Shown: piece after piece, positions 42,206-50,261 of the stretch
Layout: each line of letters starts with the position of its first letter
Position numbering within the stretch: the first letter of the stretch is position 1
Assembly: GCA_020631405.1 (NCBI GenBank)
Contig: JAHDHH010000027.1
Coordinates: forward strand, 1-50,971
DNA from: Saprospiraceae bacterium
GTDB lineage: Bacteria > Bacteroidota > Bacteroidia > Chitinophagales > Saprospiraceae
DNA: 50,971 nt
Direction: 5' to 3'
Notes under the pieces: generated by a model
Seen by the model: the letters and a program-made list of their open reading frames with translations, nothing else
Databases searched by the model: none
Told to the model about the DNA's origin: nothing
Made by a program: the position numbers and the translations under genes

Positions 42206-44845
42206 TTAGAACGAGAAGTTGCAACCTACTACGAAGTTTCTTCCTAACTGTCCTTGTTGTTGTACTTCAGAAGAGTATACAAATCTTGATCCTGCTTGTG
42301 CAGTATTAGTGCTAGCAAGAGTCACATCTGGATATACATCAGCGATATTATTGATCATGAAGTAGATATTAGCTCTTTTCGCTAGGTTGTATCCTATGCT
42401 TAAGTCAGTAACTAGCTTACTAGCCAATTCTTGATCTTCTCCATTTGCCATTTCAACACCATTCGCATCAAACCCACCTGAAGGTGCAGTAATTGTTACC
42501 GCTCCAAAGTTAGTATTGTTTAAGTTGAATGTCCAATTTCCAACATCATACCCCAATCCTAAGATTACCTTAGATCTTGGTCTTGAGTTGATAATCAGTC
42601 CTTGCTCTTGTCTGTCAAAGATATTGTATCCACCTGCTCTAAGCGCATCTGGGGTATTAATCGCATCAATAGTTGTCTGGTTGAAGTTAGCAGCGAGTGT
42701 TCCTCTGAATCCGCTATCTCCATTATAGTTTACGACAAGGTCAAGACCTTGTGTCTTAGTATCACCCGCGTTGATAAAGAACTGAACAGCTACGACATTA
42801 TTATCAATTAAGATTTGCTCAATAGCGTCACTTCCATCAAGATTTCCATCTAATGTTCCAATCTGAGAACTGAACAATACTCTATCTGCTACATTGATTT
42901 GGTAGACATCAGCAGTTGCTGTTAAGTTGTCATTGATTCTATATGTGATACCTGCTGACATATTCTGAGAAGTCTCTGCAAATAAATTAGGCACTCCTAA
43001 TGCTTGAACTGCACTATTGTCATTCGCTAATGTTCCTTGTAATAATGGCTCACTAGATCCTGCAACGATGATGTATTGACTATTCGTCAAGTATCTTTGG
43101 TGAAGTGTTGGAGCTCTAAATCCAGTACTATATGAAGCTCTTACAGCACCCTGTCCTATCTTGTATCTACCATTGATCTTGTATGAGAAGTTGTCTCCAA
43201 AGTCAGAGAAATCCTCATATCTACCTGCAACACCTATCAATAGGTCATCAGTAATATCATAGTCTAGCTGAACGTAACCAGCCTTACTATCTCTATTCCA
43301 CATACCTGCTTCGTCTGGCTTGATACCTGCAAATGAATCACTACCACCCTTGTAGTATGAGAATGGATCCCCTTCTATGGCAGTAAAGTATTCCTTCTTG
43401 TATTCTGCACCAATGGCAAGGTTAATATCTTCTGTAAGCTCCTTTGATAGGTCTAAGTTTCCTACGATGTTGCTCAACTTGTACCCACCAGGGTTAAATG
43501 ATCTTGGAGAAGTACCAAAATCTGCAAGGTAGTCTCTATTTACAGAGTTATTCACTCTATAGTTTACACTGTTAGAACCATAAGTCAAACTGACATCACC
43601 TTTGATTCCATTTCCAACTTCGAATTCAAGACCCATAGCATTGATATGGTCATTGATATCTGTCTCGAATGTTGGCTGGTATCCAATAAAGTCTTCTGGT
43701 CTAGTGATAAATCCTGCATCAGCTACATCTCTTCTCCAGTAAGGAGCTCTGTAGTATGCAAAACTCTGGCCTGTTCTAGTTGTATATCCGTGGAAGGTAT
43801 AAAACTCAGCATTCTCTCCTACAGGGTGACCCATATTGACGAAAATATCTTTCTTCTCCAGCTGCGGTTGGCCAACATGCATTCCTATATCTGGATTTTC
43901 TGCAACGAATGCTATTTCATTCGGTCTAGCATCATCAGGTAGGTCATCAGCTCCAGGCTCTCCAGCTCTATTCGTAATATCTTGGTTGTAATATCCTAGC
44001 GTCAAGTTAGCATATCCACCCTCTCCAAAAGTAAATGAGTTATTGAAGTCAGTGTCAAAAAAGAATCCATCACCCTCACTAGATATCCCAGTTCTAGCTG
44101 CTAGTGTTGCAAATTCTACATCCTTCTTTAATACCATATTCATCACACCTGCTATCGCATCAGATCCATACTGTGCAGATGCTCCATCTCTAAGCACCTC
44201 TACTCTTTCGATAGCTGCTGTAGGAATTGACTTAAGATCGATACCAACTTCTCCTTTTCCAGGAGTTCTGTTCAAATAAACTTGTGCAGACTGGTTCTTT
44301 CTCTTCCCATTGATTAACACCAAAGTTCTTGACGGTCCGAGGCCTCTAAGATCTGCTGGATCATAGTGAGCAGTTGCATCAGAGATTGCTTGGTTTTGAG
44401 AGTTGAAAGATGGCACTTTGAAAGTCAACATCTTTTCGATGATTGGCTGACCACTATTTCTCAGTTCCCTTGTATTGATATTATCAACTGGGACTGGAGA
44501 ATCAAGGATAGTTCTTGCCTTTCCTCTTGTACCTGTGACTATGACTTCATCAAGTCCTACTCCAAGAGCCATCATCATATCTCCACTTCCAGCGGCATCA
44601 TATGTGATTTCTTTTGAGCCATATCCTACGTAAGAATACACAAGGGTACAAGGATAGGCAGATGGAGAAATCTTGTACATCCCATCAAGATCTGTGATAG
44701 TACCATTCTTAGTACCTTTTTCGATAACACTCACTCCGATCAGTGGGCCATCTGCATCACTTATCACCCCAGAAATCTGTGCAAATGCACTTCCTGAAAG
44801 CAACAGTAAAAAGCTACATAATAGCGTAAAGTTTAGTTTTTTCAT
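42206..44845 (-). CDS. TonB-dependent outer-membrane receptor
   Basis: The frame is open to an ATG at 44893, but the start at 44845 is chosen because it begins a clean signal peptide (MKKLNFTLLCSFLLLLSGSA, then FAQ) and gives 879 residues. The regulatory-like domain spans about 24-95 (DADGPLIGVSVIEKGTKNGTITDLDG). The plug spans about 100-250 (LDEVIVTGTRG, DLRGLGPSRTLVLINGKRK, VEVLRDGASAQYGSDAIAGVMNM). The barrel runs to the end (GRNFVVGCNFSF). The plug resembles the large proteobacterial-type iron-complex receptor group (INGKRRH / SIPTAAIERVEVL wording). No SusD or siderophore genes adjoin, so the ligand is unknown. It stands alone and ends in a good terminator. Confidence 0.9.
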   Translation of the reverse strand: MKKLNFTLLCSFLLLLSGSAFAQISGVISDADGPLIGVSVIEKGTKNGTITDLDGMYKISPSAYPCTLVYSYVGYGSKEITYDAAGSGDMMMALGVGLDEVIVTGTRGKARTILDSPVPVDNINTRELRNSGQPIIEKMLTFKVPSFNSQNQAISDATAHYDPADLRGLGPSRTLVLINGKRKNQSAQVYLNRTPGKGEVGIDLKSIPTAAIERVEVLRDGASAQYGSDAIAGVMNMVLKKDVEFATLAARTGISSEGDGFFFDTDFNNSFTFGEGGYANLTLGYYNQDITNRAGEPGADDLPDDARPNEIAFVAENPDIGMHVGQPQLEKKDIFVNMGHPVGENAEFYTFHGYTTRTGQSFAYYRAPYWRRDVADAGFITRPEDFIGYQPTFETDINDHINAMGLEFEVGNGIKGDVSLTYGSNSVNYRVNNSVNRDYLADFGTSPRSFNPGGYKLSNIVGNLDLSKELTEDINLAIGAEYKKEYFTAIEGDPFSYYKGGSDSFAGIKPDEAGMWNRDSKAGYVQLDYDITDDLLIGVAGRYEDFSDFGDNFSYKINGRYKIGQGAVRASYSTGFRAPTLHQRYLTNSQYIIVAGSSEPLLQGTLANDNSAVQALGVPNLFAETSQNMSAGITYRINDNLTATADVYQINVADRVLFSSQIGTLDGNLDGSDAIEQILIDNNVVAVQFFINAGDTKTQGLDLVVNYNGDSGFRGTLAANFNQTTIDAINTPDALRAGGYNIFDRQEQGLIINSRPRSKVILGLGYDVGNWTFNLNNTNFGAVTITAPSGGFDANGVEMANGEDQELASKLVTDLSIGYNLAKRANIYFMINNIADVYPDVTLASTNTAQAGSRFVYSSEVQQQGQLGRNFVVGCNFSF

Positions 44846-44951
44846 AACATTTTTTGTTTGGTTAGTAATTGTATAAATCAGCTTCGATTTCAATAGTTAA
44901 AATGTCTGCTAAGACACAAGATAACATTATTTAACAAAGCAAAATAGGAAT

Positions 44952-44998
44952 AATTGACAATGTGTCAATTTTTTATATTCAATTTTTTTCTGAATATA
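44952..44998. other. Two tandem hairpins in the gap upstream of the TonB receptor
   Basis: AATTGACA/TGTCAATT (8 bp, loop ATG) runs into a six-T stretch on plus. It abuts a second inverted repeat, TATATTCA/TGAATATA (loop of nine, T-rich). They lie after the holA stop on the minus strand and upstream of the receptor. They could terminate holA, although the U-run on the minus side is weak, or be protein-binding palindromes controlling the receptor. No further assignment is possible. Confidence 0.4.
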
Positions 44999-45082
44999 AG
45001 CTCCTGCTTTTCAATACAATGTCACACTAATGTGAATGCGTCCACATCAAAACAAGTAAAAAACCAATCAAATATTAAGGGC

Positions 45083-46102
45083 CTAGATAGCCAATTCGCT
45101 TGGAGACCCGTAGAAAATCGTAAACATCATATCCTGTAAGATTTCCTTGGCTTTCCCATTTCTTCTTCCTACACCTTTGAAGGCCTTATCTGCCTCAAGC
45201 AAGGCTGAGAAAGCATCTTTGAGCTGTGTCACATTATAGTGCTGGGCTGCTGTTTTGTAGGTTGCAGCAATGGTGGGACTAAATACTTTGAGCTTCATAG
45301 CGAGTGACTTGTTATCTAACCCCATATTGGCCTTAGCAGTATAGACTTTTGAGAAGTAATTATACATACTTCCCAATATCATCGGCAGTGGGTTCTCCTT
45401 TTCGTTAGATCCAAAATATTCAGCAATCATCATGGCCTTCCCAGTATCTCTATTGGATATGGCATTCTGAAATTCGAAAATATTGAAGTCCTTGCTCAAG
45501 CCTACATTCTTTAATATCTTGTCTTCACTAACCTCATCTCCCTTGGGAGTATTGACCATGAGTTTGTCTAACTCATTAATCACCTTGCTCAGGTTATTAC
45601 CAAGAAGGTCAGAGAGTCGCTGTGCATTGTCAGGATGTATGAGTCGTTGTTGCTGTCGAATATAGTTGCTGATCCACTCAGCTACTTTATAATCTTTGAT
45701 TTTCTCAGAATGGAGGACTACTGCCGACTTTTTCAAAGTTGAAAAGACTTTCTTCCGTCCATCAATCTTCTTTTTGTATCCAATGAATAGGCAGGTTTGT
45801 GGAGAAGGTCTCTCTATATACGTGAGCAATTTATCAAAATCGGACATAAACTGAGCTTCCTTGAGGATGACTACCCGATGAGGTGACATCATAGGATATT
45901 GGGCCGCCTGGTCAACTACCTGCTTAAAGCTAGTGTCTTTGCCATAGAGGGTCACTTGGTTGAATGCTTTTTCAGCCTCAGGCAAGATGGTATTAGCCGC
46001 AGCCATGACTTGGTCAATAAAGTAAGACTCTTCTCCATGTAAGAAGTATATCGGGGCAAACTTCTTATTACGAATATCTTGTATGATGGTCTGATGGCTC
46101 AT
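45083..46102 (-). CDS. holA: DNA polymerase III subunit delta
   Basis: Clamp-loader subunit that opens the beta sliding clamp. The 339 residues match HolA: PIYFLHGEESYFIDQVMAA (start of the AAA+-like domain I), VVILKEAQFM (domain I), the LGNNLSKVINELDKL segment of domain II, and the C-terminal domain III with LLEADKAFKGVG (near 312-323). As in other delta subunits there is no working Walker A site. It lies 1 bp after the M28 peptidase gene, so the two are co-transcribed with the small membrane protein upstream. Confidence 0.92.
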   Translation of the reverse strand: MSHQTIIQDIRNKKFAPIYFLHGEESYFIDQVMAAANTILPEAEKAFNQVTLYGKDTSFKQVVDQAAQYPMMSPHRVVILKEAQFMSDFDKLLTYIERPSPQTCLFIGYKKKIDGRKKVFSTLKKSAVVLHSEKIKDYKVAEWISNYIRQQQRLIHPDNAQRLSDLLGNNLSKVINELDKLMVNTPKGDEVSEDKILKNVGLSKDFNIFEFQNAISNRDTGKAMMIAEYFGSNEKENPLPMILGSMYNYFSKVYTAKANMGLDNKSLAMKLKVFSPTIAATYKTAAQHYNVTQLKDAFSALLEADKAFKGVGRRNGKAKEILQDMMFTIFYGSPSELAI

Positions 46103-46103
46103 A

Positions 46104-47351
46104 TTATTTGAATGTCACAGTTTTTTCTATTTCTTCGTCGCCCCGTTTTACTTTTACACTAGTTGTTTGTCCTTTTTCAAATGCTCCTAGGGCCTTCATG
46201 TAACTCATCATATCTAGAATTTGGAGGTCTCCCATTTGCAATACAATATCTCCGTCTTGAATACCAGCAGCATGGGCTGTCTTGCCTTCTCTGACTCCAT
46301 CTATACGCATTCCCTTCCCTGAATATAAATAGTCTGGCACCACTCCGAGTGTGACTTTGAAGTCAGATTCTTGCTGCGAATCGTCCTTGGTCTTGGTAAA
46401 TGCAATCTTTGGGTCGTCATCCATATCTTGTATCAGAGCACTGACATACTTGTACAAGACAAGCATTCCATCAAAGTTGATTTTTTCAAAGTCATCCGAA
46501 GGTCGGTGGTAATCTTCATGTTGCCCCGTAAAGAATTGGAGGACAGGTAGGTCCTGCAGATAGAAACTTGTGTGGTCAGATGGTCCAACCCCAGAAGGAT
46601 CTTTCTTAAGCATCAGTTCATATTGGTTATGCTTATCCAATAAGTTATCCCATACTGGACTAGTTCCTGTCCCATACACGGCAAGCTGCTTCGTTGGGTT
46701 GAGTCTGCCTACCATATCAAAATTGAGCATGGCATTGACATTAGAAAGGTCGATCATTGGGTTCTTTGCAAAGAAATTGGAGCCCCAAAGCCCTTTTTCT
46801 TCGCCTGAGAACGCTATAAACATATAATTGTACTGACTGCAATGCTGTTGGGTATATTCTGCTAAAGCCAAGAGCAAGGCTACCCCACTAGCATTGTCAT
46901 CTGCTCCGTTGTGAATAGCTGGCGGCCCTGTATATAGAGATCCCTCAGGGCCATATCCTAGGTGGTCATAGTGAGCTCCGAGCACAAGGGTATGTTGTTT
47001 GCCATTATCTTGGAAGGCGACAACATTCTTGCCAGCAATAAGTGGGTCATCAGCAGCTGGGGCATCAGCATGAGGGTTCGACTTCTTTTGTACTGAGAAG
47101 TCCTGAAAGTATGAATCTGCAACTGGCTTGATACCAATGCTCTCAAATCTTGCTGCAAGGTATTCGGCTGCAAGCTTCTCTCCTGCAGTACCTACTTCTC
47201 TTCCTTCAAGGAGGTCACTGGCCAAAAATCTGACGTCAGCAGTCATTGAAGAAACTGGATTATTTACGAGTTCTATCTGTTTAGATAATTGGCAAGAGCC
47301 TAACAAGCCTATAGCTATACATGTAATTATTTTAAAATACAAAGTCTTCAT
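46104..47351 (-). CDS. M28 family metallopeptidase with C-terminal PDZ domain, lipoprotein
   Basis: A lipoprotein signal ends at Cys20 (LLGSC). The M28 dizinc aminopeptidase motifs are present: GAHYDHLG, HNGADDNASG, FSGEEKGLWGS, NFDMVGR, and a C-terminal His in DYHRPSDD. A PDZ domain (about 330-415; GKGMRIDGVREGKTAHAAGIQDGDIVLQMGD) follows. The M28 plus PDZ layout is common in Bacteroidota, and these enzymes trim peptides in the periplasm or at the surface. It lies 10 bp after the small membrane gene at 47362-47538 and 1 bp before holA. Confidence 0.92.
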   Translation of the reverse strand: MKTLYFKIITCIAIGLLGSCQLSKQIELVNNPVSSMTADVRFLASDLLEGREVGTAGEKLAAEYLAARFESIGIKPVADSYFQDFSVQKKSNPHADAPAADDPLIAGKNVVAFQDNGKQHTLVLGAHYDHLGYGPEGSLYTGPPAIHNGADDNASGVALLLALAEYTQQHCSQYNYMFIAFSGEEKGLWGSNFFAKNPMIDLSNVNAMLNFDMVGRLNPTKQLAVYGTGTSPVWDNLLDKHNQYELMLKKDPSGVGPSDHTSFYLQDLPVLQFFTGQHEDYHRPSDDFEKINFDGMLVLYKYVSALIQDMDDDPKIAFTKTKDDSQQESDFKVTLGVVPDYLYSGKGMRIDGVREGKTAHAAGIQDGDIVLQMGDLQILDMMSYMKALGAFEKGQTTSVKVKRGDEEIEKTVTFK

Positions 47352-47361
47352 TCTTTATTTG

Positions 47362-47538
47362 TTAAGTATTAGCTCTTCTATACAAGACATATCCATAGCT
47401 TGCAGTGATTACACACTTAATACCGAGACTAACTACAGAAATGATAAACGGCACATTATTGAAATAGCTCAAGGCTACATCAAATAACACAAGGCAAACA
47501 AAGAGAAAAAGACATTTAATAATTATTTGTCGAGTCAT
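47362..47538 (-). CDS. Small membrane protein, two helices
   Basis: 58 residues from the ATG at 47538 (MTRQIIIKCLFLFV), with two hydrophobic helices (about 5-25 and 28-52) and a C-terminal RRANT. The frame is open further upstream to 47604, but the extra 22 residues are uninviting. No family recognised. It ends 10 bp before the M28 peptidase gene. Confidence 0.5.
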   Translation of the reverse strand: MTRQIIIKCLFLFVCLVLFDVALSYFNNVPFIISVVSLGIKCVITASYGYVLYRRANT

Positions 47539-47635
47539 AGAGCTATCGTTATTACCCTGCAAGTTATAAAACGAAGAATAAACATTAGTAAAAAAGAGAT
47601 ACAAGACCTATACTTGTATAATTAATCAAAGTCTT

Positions 47636-48736
47636 ATGAGATCAATATACCTTGTTATCGTCTTAGTCATTGCATTCGCTGGATGCCAGAATTCTAGTAA
47701 TACCAGGGCAAAAAGCCAAGGTGAACAAGACCAAATACAACATGCCTATCCAAATGAAACACATCTGACCAATGTCAGACAACTCACTTTCGGTGGTGAC
47801 AATGCGGAGGCCTACTGGAGTTTTGCCGATGATAAGTTGGTATTCCAAGCAAGTAACAAGGCTTGGGGAGCTGATTGTGATCAAATCTATGTCTATGACC
47901 CGAGCCAAGATGTTGACTCAACATATAGACCTCCACTCGTCAGTACAGGCAATGGAAGAACCACTTGCAGCTACTTTATGCCGGGTGATAGTACAGTCAT
48001 ATTCGCTTCCACCCACCTTGCGGGTGATGACTGTCCACCTAGCCCAGAACGTAGAAGTGATGGCAAATATGTCTGGCCGATTTATGATTCGTTTGATATA
48101 TTCGTCAGTGACCTCGAAGGGAACATAGTAGCTCAGCTTACAGATGAACCAGGATATGATGCAGAAGCCACGCTATCACCTCAAGGGGACAAAATAGTCT
48201 TCACTTCAATGAGGACTGGAGATCTAGAACTCTTCACTATGGATATTGATGGTAGCAATGTAACACAGGTCACAAGTGGGCTTGGATATGATGGAGGCGC
48301 TTTCTTTTCTCCTGATGGCAAAGAATTGATATTCAGGGCATCAAGACCAAAGACAGCAGAGGATATAGCTACTTACAAGGCGCTATTGGCGGATGGCTTG
48401 GTGCAACCTACTGAGATGGAACTCTTTGTGTGCAATGTTGATGGTACTAACCTAAGGCAGATCACTCAACTTGGCAAGGCTAATTGGGCTCCTTTCTTTC
48501 ATCCATCAGGAAAGAAGATCATCTTCTCTTCGAATCACAAAAGCGAACGTGGATTTCCATTCAACCTTTACATGATCAATGTGGATGGTACTGACCTAGA
48601 ACAAATCACCTTCGATGACACCTTTGATTCCTTTCCGATGTTTAGTTACAATGGCAAGATGCTAGTGTTTGCCTCAAATAGAAACAACGGAGGAACACGT
48701 GACACCAACCTATTCTTAGCAGAATGGGTGGATTAA
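47636..48736 (+). CDS. TolB-like beta-propeller lipoprotein (PD40 repeats)
   Basis: A lipoprotein signal ends at Cys17 (IAFAGC). The rest is a propeller of WD40-like PD40 repeats: LSPQGDKIVFTSMRTGDLELFTMDIDGSNVTQVT, FSPDGKELIFRASRP, FHPSGKKIIFSSNHKSERGFPFNLYMINVDGTDLEQIT and FSYNGKMLVFASNRN. This is the pattern of TolB and of dipeptidyl-peptidase-like propellers, but no protease domain follows. Probably a periplasmic or surface binding protein; the ligand is unknown. A near-consensus -7 box (TATACTTG, 47609-47616) is close to the ATG. The LysE-type gene follows after 13 bp. Confidence 0.82.
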   Translation: MRSIYLVIVLVIAFAGCQNSSNTRAKSQGEQDQIQHAYPNETHLTNVRQLTFGGDNAEAYWSFADDKLVFQASNKAWGADCDQIYVYDPSQDVDSTYRPPLVSTGNGRTTCSYFMPGDSTVIFASTHLAGDDCPPSPERRSDGKYVWPIYDSFDIFVSDLEGNIVAQLTDEPGYDAEATLSPQGDKIVFTSMRTGDLELFTMDIDGSNVTQVTSGLGYDGGAFFSPDGKELIFRASRPKTAEDIATYKALLADGLVQPTEMELFVCNVDGTNLRQITQLGKANWAPFFHPSGKKIIFSSNHKSERGFPFNLYMINVDGTDLEQITFDDTFDSFPMFSYNGKMLVFASNRNNGGTRDTNLFLAEWVD

Positions 48737-48749
48737 TAACTACAGCATA

Positions 48750-49364
48750 GTGGAGTATTACATCCCATTTTTACTGGCTTCTATAGCATTGACTTTGATG
48801 CCTGGCCCTGACATCTTGTATGTATTTACAGAGAGTCTAGCCAAAGGAAGCAAGTGGGGCATCGCAATAGCAACAGGCCTGGTGACTGGTCTCATAGTGC
48901 ATACGACCATAGTAGCAACAGGGTTAGGTGTCACCATCCAAGAAAGCAAACTGCTCTTTGCCTTGCTTAAATATGGTGGAGCTGTCTATCTTACCTACTT
49001 ACTCTACCTTGCCTTTCTTGACAAAGGACCTCCATCAATAGTAAATAATAGAGGTAAATCAACTTATAACTTGCTTAAGTTGGTCAAAAGAGGGTTCATT
49101 ATGAATGTGCTTAATCCTAAGGTTTCAATATTTTTTTTGGCCTTTTTTCCCTCTTTCGTCCATGAGGATTCAACTACTCCGATACAGGACTATATGGTGC
49201 TAGGTCTCGCCTTTATGCTGCAAGCAATGGTGGTCTTTTACAGCGTAGCATTCTTAGCTGGCAAACTGAATAAGGTAATGCAGAGCAAAAGATTTTGGCA
49301 AGGAGTCTACTACTTTAGACTAATCGCTTTAGCGCTGATCATAGGTACTATCCTAGTCTTATAG
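48750..49364 (+). CDS. LysE/RhtB family amino acid or metabolite exporter
   Basis: 204 residues with six hydrophobic segments. The N-terminal MPGPDILYVFTESLAKGSKWGIAIATG (about 17-44) is the signature of the LysE/RhtB translocator family, and NPKVSIFFLAFFPSFV (about 120-135) is the usual second conserved piece. The start is GTG at 48750. The substrate cannot be told from sequence. It probably shares a transcript with the TolB-like gene (13-bp gap). Its end overlaps the convergent SDR gene by 6 bp. Confidence 0.88.
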   Translation: MEYYIPFLLASIALTLMPGPDILYVFTESLAKGSKWGIAIATGLVTGLIVHTTIVATGLGVTIQESKLLFALLKYGGAVYLTYLLYLAFLDKGPPSIVNNRGKSTYNLLKLVKRGFIMNVLNPKVSIFFLAFFPSFVHEDSTTPIQDYMVLGLAFMLQAMVVFYSVAFLAGKLNKVMQSKRFWQGVYYFRLIALALIIGTILVL

Positions 49365-50183
49365 ACGACTATTGATGAGCTCCAAGCTAAATGCATATAC
49401 CTTGTTGATTAGGGCAATGTCTTTCACCTTAGGACTAGGTTCTGCTTTCATCGATTCTTTGTAATAGAGTGAAAGCGTATCTCTATCGTATTGCAGTATT
49501 TTCATGATGATGTCACCTGCCTCAGCTGGAGATATTCCTTCACGTAATGTACCATAGAGTTCCCACCACCAACGCTTCAACCCAGTTAGATTTCTTCCCC
49601 CAAAACCAGAATTGACAGTCCCTGGATGAATGGCTATTACCCGTTGATTGGATTCGAAGTCAAGTAAGCTATCTAAGTATGCTGCATAGAGTAGCTGCAG
49701 AAGTTTAGTATTTTGATACATCAACCTTGGTCGATACTTCTTCTTCATGAATGGGTCGATAGTATCAACACTTCCTCTTTTGTGCTCTTCAGAATTGACA
49801 AAGGCTATAGTTACCTGAGATGAGAGTTTGGTATCAAGCTGTTCTGTGATGAATATATTTGAAAGATAATTGACTTGGTACATGCGTTCGAATCCATGCA
49901 CTGTTTCTGCATAGTCAGAATGGACCACTCCTGCACAATGGAGCAATAGGTCGATGGGTTTGTTTATAGAGTTTAAAGCAGTTGTGATACTCTTAAAGTC
50001 TTCCAAGTCACAGGGCACCAAGGTTAGTGGATAGGCAGACCTAGCTTCTTCTGAAAATGCGGTGTCAAAATTGCGACCAAAGGCATAGACGTGTATCCCA
50101 TATTCTAGTAATCTATTGACTACAGACAGGCCAATCCCTGAAGTGGCTCCTGTAACTAAGGCTGTGCTATACAATGCTTTCAT
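49359..50183 (-). CDS. Short-chain dehydrogenase/reductase (SDR)
   Basis: A classical SDR of 274 residues from the ATG at 50183. The coenzyme motif is TGATSGIG (11-18), the strand-4 motif HCAG (82-85), an Asn near 105, Ser131 (VNSEEHK) and the YxxxK pair Y156 and K160 (MYQNTK), so the catalytic set is complete. The substrate is unknown. The longer GTG start at 50213 is rejected because it would run through the -7 box (50191-50198) and a hairpin. The next gene on the strand ends 78 bp upstream. Confidence 0.9.
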   Translation of the reverse strand: MKALYSTALVTGATSGIGLSVVNRLLEYGIHVYAFGRNFDTAFSEEARSAYPLTLVPCDLEDFKSITTALNSINKPIDLLLHCAGVVHSDYAETVHGFERMYQVNYLSNIFITEQLDTKLSSQVTIAFVNSEEHKRGSVDTIDPFMKKKYRPRLMYQNTKLLQLLYAAYLDSLLDFESNQRVIAIHPGTVNSGFGGRNLTGLKRWWWELYGTLREGISPAEAGDIIMKILQYDRDTLSLYYKESMKAEPSPKVKDIALINKVYAFSLELINSRL

Positions 50184-50190
50184 AACCCCA

Positions 50191-50198
50191 CAAATGTA
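50191..50198 (-). promoter_or_regulatory. Candidate -7 box of the SDR gene
   Basis: The minus strand reads TACATTTG, only seven bases before the ATG at 50183. A start site in the usual place would make a nearly leaderless transcript. No TTTG at the exact -33 position. Confidence 0.35.
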
Positions 50199-50204
50199 AA
50201 CAAG

Positions 50205-50233
50205 AAGAGCCACCTTATTTAAAAGGCAGCTCT
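50205..50233 (-). terminator. Possible terminator of the partial T9SS gene
   Basis: Inverted repeat AGAGC/GCTCT with an internal loop, then CCTT/AAGG, and a moderately T-rich tail on the minus side. It lies 29 bases after the stop at 50262. Weak. Confidence 0.35.
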
Positions 50234-50261
50234 ATCTTATCTGACTACTTTATTTTGAAAC

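Noticed and set aside
44846-44893. Longer start for the TonB receptor at 42206
   Set aside because: The ATG at 44845 starts a clean signal peptide; the 16 extra residues would bury it.
8259-44893. SusC/SusD pairs
   Set aside because: Four TonB receptors are present, but none has a SusD-type neighbour, so no polysaccharide utilisation locus is called.
47128-47487. 119-residue plus-strand open frame
   Set aside because: Antisense to the M28 peptidase and the small membrane gene; its composition looks like a shadow frame.
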